Positions 56,561 through 64,000 of a DNA stretch of 64,000 bases are shown piece by piece. The DNA is taken from NCBI RefSeq assembly GCF_037038585.1, contig NC_092520.1, positions 63,549,501 to 63,613,500 of the forward strand, given 5' to 3'. The stretch's first letter is position 1; each line of letters starts with the position of its first letter. The position numbers and the translations under genes were made by a program. The notes under the pieces were generated by a model. That model was not told where the DNA came from, made no database searches, and saw only the letters and a program-made list of their open reading frames with translations. This DNA is from Patagioenas fasciata (taxonomy: Eukaryota > Chordata > Aves > Columbiformes > Columbidae).

Positions 56561-59500
56561 TTACAGGTATGTTTTTTATAGTGTCATTTTATATGGAATC
56601 ATGTCATCTTGCTCTCTTTCTACCGTGACAGTGTTTGTTATTCATGATGATGGCAATCAAAGGGGAAATGTTACCAGTAATTTCTGTGTGCACTTCTAAC
56701 CCCCAAATATTTGTAACAGTAATTTACCTAAGGCATTTGAGAATTTGAAGATGGGGGTGAACTTGCCTTGATCTCTCTATAGAAGGTACTGTGTGCATTA
56801 AGATACTAAAGCCAGGCATTTTTATATACTAAAGAAAATGCAGTGAGACATTATTTATAGAGTAACTGAAAAATTGAAGCAGTACTTGTACCGTTTTACT
56901 GACAATGAAGAGAAATCTAACTCTGTTTCAGATATTATTCTCTTCTATTTAAGACTAGTCTGTATAAAATGCAAAGAAAATCTACAAAAGAAATGTTTGG
57001 GGGCATTTACTGTGGAGAGGTTCTCAAAGGGCTGTTTCAAACTGTAAACTGAAGAAGAATTTGTATCAGAGCATTTTGGAAAAGAAAAAAAAAGCTTCAT
57101 GGACAAAAAGCTTCATGGACCCAGTTCTTACATGTTACTAATCATGCAAGACACAGAATGGCAGGATGTCTTCCAATATTTGTTGCTGGCAGATGACACA
57201 CACCATCTTTACAGGGCAATTGAACCAGTGTGGTCTCCTGCTGGATGGATTTAATGCTTGGATTTAAATCCAGATTGTCTTGGTAAAACCAGGTGTTTCT
57301 CTTGAATTCCTAAAATGCAAAACTATGTTGATCAGACAGAGAACAATGTTGTTTGCTAAATTAGTAAGTACGGTTCTCTCCCCTTATGTTTCGATCCTGC
57401 CATAACATTCAAGCAGTATGCATTTGAGTGTGTTTAATAGAAACAAACACACGTCAGATCAAAGTTATCTCAGCCAGATTCCTTCCACTTAAATGATAAG
57501 CCACTGGAATTTTGTTAGTGCCATTGTTTAAATAGATACATAACACACTAGAATTAAAAACAGTAATGACAATGGATTTGTATTGCCCTTTTCTATTACT
57601 GTAAAAGTACAGTAGTGGTGATAATAATGCCCTATTAACCTAATTTTCTTGTACAATGGTAGAAGCATAAGGCCATAGTATGGAGCCAGCTGTAATGATC
57701 TGATGATGGTCTGCCTTTCCAACATGCAAACAATCAGTGCACTATGGAGCTGACCAAACAACTAAATGGAGAGAAAAAAGTTGATAGAATCATAAAAAAA
57801 GAGTGAACACAGGTTATAGGTGGTAGCATTACAATTCACATAATTACAACTCTGCAGTTAAAATCACATCTGCATATTCTTTGTAGTTCACATTTTATTG
57901 CCTTACACATTTTTTTTCCCACCAAATGTGATATCACTTCTTATTTGTGACCATTTAAGTGCACATTGTTAAATGAGAAATAATGCAGGCTCATTACTGA
58001 ACCATTGGGGACTACTGAGCTAGCATAAGTGTCAGCTAGAAGACAGAAGACAAGAGGTTGCACACTGATGAAATCTTTTGGCCAAATGACTGCACAAGCA
58101 TTGTGCTTATGTGTTAGGACTCAGCGTTTCGGTGCTTGACCACATTTCCAGAAGCATAGCTCATTAGAGAAAAAAAAAAGCTTCCTTTCTGCCCCTGCTC
58201 CAGCTGAGAGGTAAGCCTTGCTCTCTCTGCAGTACTCTTCCCTCCTCCTACTAGTGTCCTTTCTTTTTCAGGCTACAGGAGATCCAAGTAGGACCAGCTC
58301 TGCTGATGTCAATAGAAGTTTTCCATCTAGACCCTTCTTTCTCCCACCCCTCCTTCCAAAAACTCTGCGACTTCTCCACATTTAAAATTACCGATGGCTT
58401 TATGAAAAGGCACTATGAGAAGCTGCAGTGCAGCAGAACTGAATCCCCACATCACCGCTTTGCTGTACAGTCAGGATCTTTATTGTTGAGCTGTAGTGTG
58501 TGCATTTCCTAACCCAGTAGTCCATTACTTTATGAATGTATATAAAACTGTTTTCAGAAGAAAGGCTTCATCAGCCTTATAAGCAAGCCAGAGTTGGCCT
58601 TCTGTGTCATATCATGGCACTGAATTGATCTGCTGTGTCACAGAGGTTTTACAGAATTATTGATTAGATCCATTTGTAATGGTAAAGGAGTTATTTGGTC
58701 AGATCCATAATATAAAATACCTTTGCTTTCAGGCACTTATACATACAGTTTGGAGTGGGCAAAGAAGACATGGAAACATGGTTTTAAAAGGATGAAATTT
58801 TGTAAAATTGCTGTTAACACTTCCTTGGCTTAGGTTTCCATTATGCACCAGCTTACACCCAAATGAGACAACACATGAAGGTGTTTTTTTTTGTTTTTTC
58901 TTTCAAGATCTTTGTCTAATTACTGGCTTATCCACAGTGTTTTTGTTGGGATGGACTGTGCCATTAATATTCCTACAAGCCCTCTGCAGGTTATGGTTTG
59001 GCATATTTGTACCCGAACAGACAGACTTTTCTCGTCCAGTACATCCTACGCAGCAGCAGTCTGGAAAACTACATTGTTAGAGGTCATCAGTTGTTATACA
59101 CATTTTCTCTGCTCCCTCTCTTCACTTCAGTATTAAAATGTTGGGGTGTTTTTTTCTGTTGTTGGCCATGATTTTTTATACTTACAGAACAGTGTGAGGG
59201 GTGATGATGAACACTTCTCTTCCCTGCTGCCTGCCTCTGTTCTGTATGGAAAACAAACAGGAGGGTTAAGACCGTATTTCTCACTTTCCTTCAGCCGAGT
59301 CCTAGATTCCATTGCCAAGACTGAATATACCAGAGTGCATGATGAGTGTTTATTTCTTAGCACAGAGAGCTGAAGTAACACATGACGCCTTAAGAAATGC
59401 TACTAAAAGCGAGGAGAGTTAGATTTTATTCCAATCTCTAGCTTTTATTTTCCATTTAACCTGAGTGAGAGTTCTGAAATGTGACTGTTGGCTTGCTTAG

Positions 59501-61149
59501 AAATCTTAACCAACACAACCAGGCATGTGCCAAACTTTATTTTGACCCTCTGCATCCAGGTTTCCATTTGACTGGATGACAGTGGCCTTGTCTAGTTGAT
59601 AGGGGGCTGTGACTCCAAGACTTATGTTGGCAGATGTGTAAAACACAGCCTTAAGCAAAGAAAAAGTCAGATCCTTACAACCTTAGGAGTGGTTTCTTTT
59701 TGAGGAAATAATGCCAAGTGTTGATGATTTCTAATAGTTGTATGGTGTCTCTCAGGACACACTGCTGGTTTTGTTGCCATCAGAAAATAAATTCAAGCTT
59801 CTTACGCATGGATCTAAATTTCAAGTAGTAATATTGCACCAACAGTCTGTGCGTTTTTCAAGTTGATATAGACAAGATACTGATTTAATTAATCTCAGTA
59901 TCTTGTGACAAAAATTACATTGGATACCTGTATTTCCCTGCTTCAAAAATGATTTATATGTAAGGCCATAGCAGGGTTTAGTGGTCAACAAAATGCAGTC
60001 TTGACATTTTTTAAAATATTTTTGATAGGACCTACTTGGTGAAAAAGAGACTTTAATTCAAACAGGATGTGTGTCATACTGGCAGCTTTAGGATATGAGT
60101 GCCAGTATGGTGCATATAAAGATCCTCTTCGTCCTCCTCTCTGCTCTGTGTTGAATTCTTGAACAGAGCCAGTCATACTGCTGTGTATGTTGGCTGGAGG
60201 TTGGGGATAAAGGGTTTTTCTGACATCCACAAAGCATCATCAGCATGGAGGTAGTGTTCCAAGTGAACATAAGAGGCAAACTCGCAACGTGAACACCCAG
60301 GTCCACACTGAAAATAGTCCTGAACTCTGAACTATTTAGCATACTAAGGATTTTTGCAACAAAGTTTCAAATGCTGGTAAAGCCTAAATGACACTGTGGA
60401 CCTCTTATTTCCCTTGCAGAAGTAGGACTAAAATAATGAATAAAATTACTATGTTGAAAAAAAAGTTTGTATTGAATCACTAAGATGACTTTTCTGATTT
60501 AAAGAACCTTTTTGCTAGTGAACAATTGCCAAAATTATACGTATTCTTTGGCATCTTATTCAGCAACAGTGTTGGAGGCACCCAATGCTAATCAGATCTG
60601 TCCATTGCTACCTTTTTGAAAGATAGCATTCATATTTCATGGAGTATTGGATCAAAAATAATGCTGTGCAATTAACAATGAACAAAATGCCCTCCTAACA
60701 ATTCCCATGCAACCTCCAATTCTTACCAGTATTTTCCAAGGTAAGCAGGGACTCCTGCAACTCAGTACAGTGAAATACTGAATAATACCAGCTGCAAAGC
60801 CTCACTAGTAATTGATAGTAATTTTCCAGTGACATGTGGTTGAATCTGTTACACACATATATATTATATTTATGTCTTACAAAGTTATGCAATTTTACAT
60901 TCAAAACTCCAGGTTAACAGTTTCCTAAAGTGAGCTGGCACATATAGCACTGTCACTGTGTCAAATAGTGATTCTCTAATTCCAACTCAATTATTGATGA
61001 TAATATTGAAAGTAAATATTATGGTATATTAGATGTGTAGGCCTAACAGAAACAACACTCAGTCTCTACTCATGTTTGCCATTTTTAGTCCCCCAAAAGA
61101 ACTAAAACTGATAAGAAAGATTCATTGGGGTTTATGACATACAGCTCCA
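56561..61149. other. Unassigned noncoding stretch
   Basis: It includes a perfect 16-bp tandem duplication at 57089-57120, a strong pyrimidine tract with acceptor-like TTTCAG at 58246-58271 followed by 37 open codons, and a perfect 12-bp hairpin at 59872-59906. No gene or family-level repeat is recognised. Confidence 0.45.
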
Positions 61150-61235
61150 ATGGAGATAATTGGAAGCTTAAACCCTAATCCTGCAAACACTTAAGCAGTG
61201 CTTAACTTCAGTGCATACAGGTTGACCCAAATGTG
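61150..61235. repeat. Old interspersed repeat copy (unnamed family)
   Basis: CCTAATCCTGCAAACACTTA, AGCAGTGCTTAACTTCAGTG matches the remembered amniote-wide motif (ATCCTGCAAACACTTA.GCA.GTGCTTAACTTTA). It is related to the pieces at 10.5, 27.1, 42.4 and 47.7 kb, though the copies cover different parts. Confidence 0.55.
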
Positions 61236-64000
61236 ATTACTTGTTTTTTGAAAAAAACTGCACTTGCTAAAGCATATGATAGAGAGGGGCAGAAATAGGG
61301 TTTTATTTAATGATGAACTGCTGAAACTCTTTGCAAGGAAACAGACCTGCGTAATTGCAACTGACTTCACCATTTTCGCATAGCACATGAGCATGTGTAT
61401 ACAGTATCCACTTCTCCAATATTCTTCGAGGATGTTGAAATTGTTAATGAAGTAGTGTACTTCTGTTCAAAAGAGAACAATACAAATAGAAAAATAGAAA
61501 GCACATAGCAAATAGCAGTATCCTTAAGGTAACCTATACGTGTGCACCTGTCGTATAGTGATTTGTCAATGAAGAAGGTGTTGGATGGGTGCAGCTATCA
61601 GTGTTTGTGCCTGTCATGAACTTGCTCACCCTCAGCAACCTCTGAGATGTTTAATGTTGTCGTATTATTTAATTTTATTCTTTTAATCTGGAAGAGCAGT
61701 CTGAGATCAGTAAGGGGATGGTTTTATCTTAATTATCACTGCTTTCTTCATAAACATGCAGATGTTCAGCCTTCTTGTAACTCCAGTGATTAATATTTTG
61801 ATGCATTAAGGAGAATGGAGTGAAGTAGTTTCACCTTAAACGCTATTAAAACTGGTAGTCTGGTTATATTGATATCAGAAGGACTTTTTCCCACATGGTG
61901 GTAGCTCTCATTGGAAAAGTCATGACAGAAAAGAGGGTGCATCTGGAAGTTAGAGGAATGGTAGCCCCAGTATGTTGCCCTCTACTGCATGGAATGGCTG
62001 GGTTTGTCCTTGTACAGTGCATGAAGAAGACAAAAGTTTTCCTAGTACATGAGCTAAAAGACATTTTTCTTCCATATGGTTTGGGCCTGTGTTTTGTCAA
62101 GTCAGAATCACTAGGTTACTTTCTTTCATTTTTCTGAGTCTAGTGGAAGTTCTTGCATTAAATATTCTTCTAAAATGCAAGCATAAAGAGTTAATGTGAA
62201 GTACTGTTATATGCATACTTTGTTAATACACATCTAGTTATGACATAGGATTATGTATGTAAGAAATTGCTTAGGTATTTAATGTCATAGCAATATTGAG
62301 TGAAAGGCCCATAAATAGCTGATGTTAGTGCACCTGGAAATCTGTTACAGAGTTCCTCTCTGACAGTAGGCGTACAGGTGTTCTTTGTTCAGCTTGTTTG
62401 ACAAGGATTGACATTTTTGTAAATATTGCATAGAGTACTTGAAATCACTTGCTGTTTGTGTTTGTTTCTGTCACATTACAGGTAGCTTCATGCTCCTTAA
62501 ATGATCTTGGCATAGTTTCGTGTAAGCTAAGATCTAATAGCTTTTGTCTTTTGCTTAGGGACATAACTGTAGAATTTGTGTCATGGCAGTTCTGAAATTT
62601 AATGAAATAGATTTGTATCCAAATGTCTAGTAAAGATTTTCTGAAAACTTTTAGAAGCGTGTGATCAAAATGTTTGACACTAGTGTCACTACAATGTGTG
62701 TGTGTTTGTGTGTGTGAACATACATGCACATACACTATATATGAACACATAGATATATGTATGTGAATATTCATGCATATAGTGACCTCCTGTTCTAAAA
62801 ATGTTTGAGATGAGTTGAATATAGGGATTTTTGAATTCTGGAATTATATCTTGTAGTGAACAGGAAACGTGATCACTCCTAATGGGAATTCTTTCCTTGA
62901 TGAGATTATATTTCTATGTGAAGGAGTGTATCTAATACTTTTGCAGGTCAAGGCTGACAAAGGTAGTACTGTTGTAATTATTTTGTTTTCACTGGAAGTG
63001 GACACAAAAGGAGCAAGGATATTTGCCAAACTAATATTAGAAGTCTGTAGAAATTAAATCTGATCTGAGCACATTATATATTTACCTGATGAGGGAGGGA
63101 AATTTTCACACTTGTTGCTCAAGTAGATACATGAGTTTGGGGTTTATTTTCTTTCTCTTTTTCTGTTTTTACCTAGATTTTAATTTAGATGAAGAGGAAT
63201 GGGAGTGTCTTTGTGGTGTCTATGTAGTGTATTGATTTCAATGTTGTACTTTAAAGGGCTAATTTACCATGTGTATCTTATCTATATGAGTATGTCCTTC
63301 ATGTCCAGCCTAATAAATGTTAAGTTCCTGGGGTTTTTTAGTGGGAACAGGATGAATCAATCCCCAGGGCATTCTTCCCTGCATCACAGAGTTGCCCTTT
63401 TACCTGTTCAGTGTAATTTAACCTGAGTCAGGAAATCAGTTGAATCTATATCTGGAAAACAAACAAATCTAAGAAATAAATGCTCCCCACATCCCTGGGG
63501 GTTTAAGATTTTCCAGTACAGTTGTATTAGAAAGTGTAATAAAGCTCCAAACAGCAAAGTAAATAAGATAATTCGTTCTGTCTTCAGCCCTCAGGGGCTG
63601 ACTAGAGATCCTTAAAACCAGTTTGGTGAATGTCTGGCCAATTAAGTTACCTTTTTTTTCTATCTACCTTTATTTGATAGTTCTTCAAATCTTTTTTTCG
63701 GTCTCCAATTACACAAATCTTGATTAATTTGGGATATGGAAGACAGTAGAGTAAATCCTGAGTTCTTCACCCTTCCATGACCACACTCTTAAGCCTCAAA
63801 GTGAGGCATGGCCAACAAGCTGACTGGTATCTCTGAACTTCTAGTTTCAGCCAAATACGGAAGAACCTTTGACTCTTATTCTTCATAAAATACTTGGGTT
63901 TAGTATATGCCAGAAGTCTTTAGAAAAAACATACCTGAAAAGGTGATACTAGCCTTACTTCTAGACAAAATAGCTGCAAATCCTGATTGCTTTCCTTTTG
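61236..64000. other. Unassigned AT-rich noncoding stretch
   Basis: A (TG)n microsatellite with one interruption lies at 62695-62716. Short frames at 61864-62137 and 62445-62774 are unrecognised. No exon can be supported up to the window edge. Confidence 0.45.

Noticed and set aside
1..64000. CRISPR arrays, operons, tRNA, rRNA and bacterial-type signals
   Set aside because: None seen. The tandem repeats are short slippage products and the sequence is vertebrate nuclear DNA.

Overview
The window looks like nuclear DNA from a bird. The clearest sign is a set of CR1 (chicken repeat 1) LINE fragments, some ending in the avian ATTCTRTG-type tail. It is AT-rich, with many homopolymers and short microsatellites. 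An LTR-like fragment at about 37.4-37.6 kb resembles an endogenous-retrovirus LTR that I remember from non-chicken birds, and the ATTCTGTG tail at 46.6 kb fits that too, so Neoaves is a reasonable but unproven guess. I found no protein-coding gene that I recognise. The longest open frames are antisense shadows of repeats or products of GC-rich composition. The window is best read as a large intron or a gene-poor intergenic block.

Layout: 1-2.5 kb is unassigned AT-rich DNA. 2.5-4.6 kb is a cluster of three CR1 pieces, one minus and two plus. 5.1-5.3 kb is an enhancer-like block. 5.9-6.7 kb (minus) and 7.9-9.9 kb (plus) are two much older CR1 copies carrying decayed reverse-transcriptase blocks. 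10-19 kb is mostly unassigned, with a CA microsatellite and a homeodomain-motif cluster. 19-29.5 kb has a CR1 tail, a young CR1 (20.7 kb), two ancient CR1 3' regions (23.6-24.4 and 29.1-29.5 kb, both minus), a MIR-like SINE (27.5 kb) and copies of an old repeat I cannot name. 32.1 kb is a young CR1 (minus). 35.8-36.5 kb has a weak promoter/exon candidate and a cluster of T-box-like sites. 37.4-37.6 kb is the LTR fragment. 40.0-40.3 kb is another enhancer-like block with an inverted TAATTA repeat. 44.6-44.8 kb (minus) holds a candidate membrane-helix exon. 46.4-46.6 kb is a plus-strand CR1 with four tail units.

The strongest functional candidate is a CpG island at 52.63-53.11 kb, with about 50 CpGs in about 480 bp by eye. 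It is bordered on the left by a T19G9 homopolymer junction. On its right are a well-placed ATG with a consensus splice donor and a repeat-free, TAAT-rich stretch at 53.57-54.0 kb. From 54 to 64 kb I see mainly unassigned AT-rich DNA, two perfect 12-bp hairpins, short tandem duplications and one more old repeat copy.

No genes can be said to work together here. The plausible biology is cis-regulation: a promoter-like island, several candidate enhancers, and layered retrotransposon remnants of at least two ages. All calls are by eye, without alignment. Repeat identities rest on remembered consensus sequences, and conservation claims are inference.
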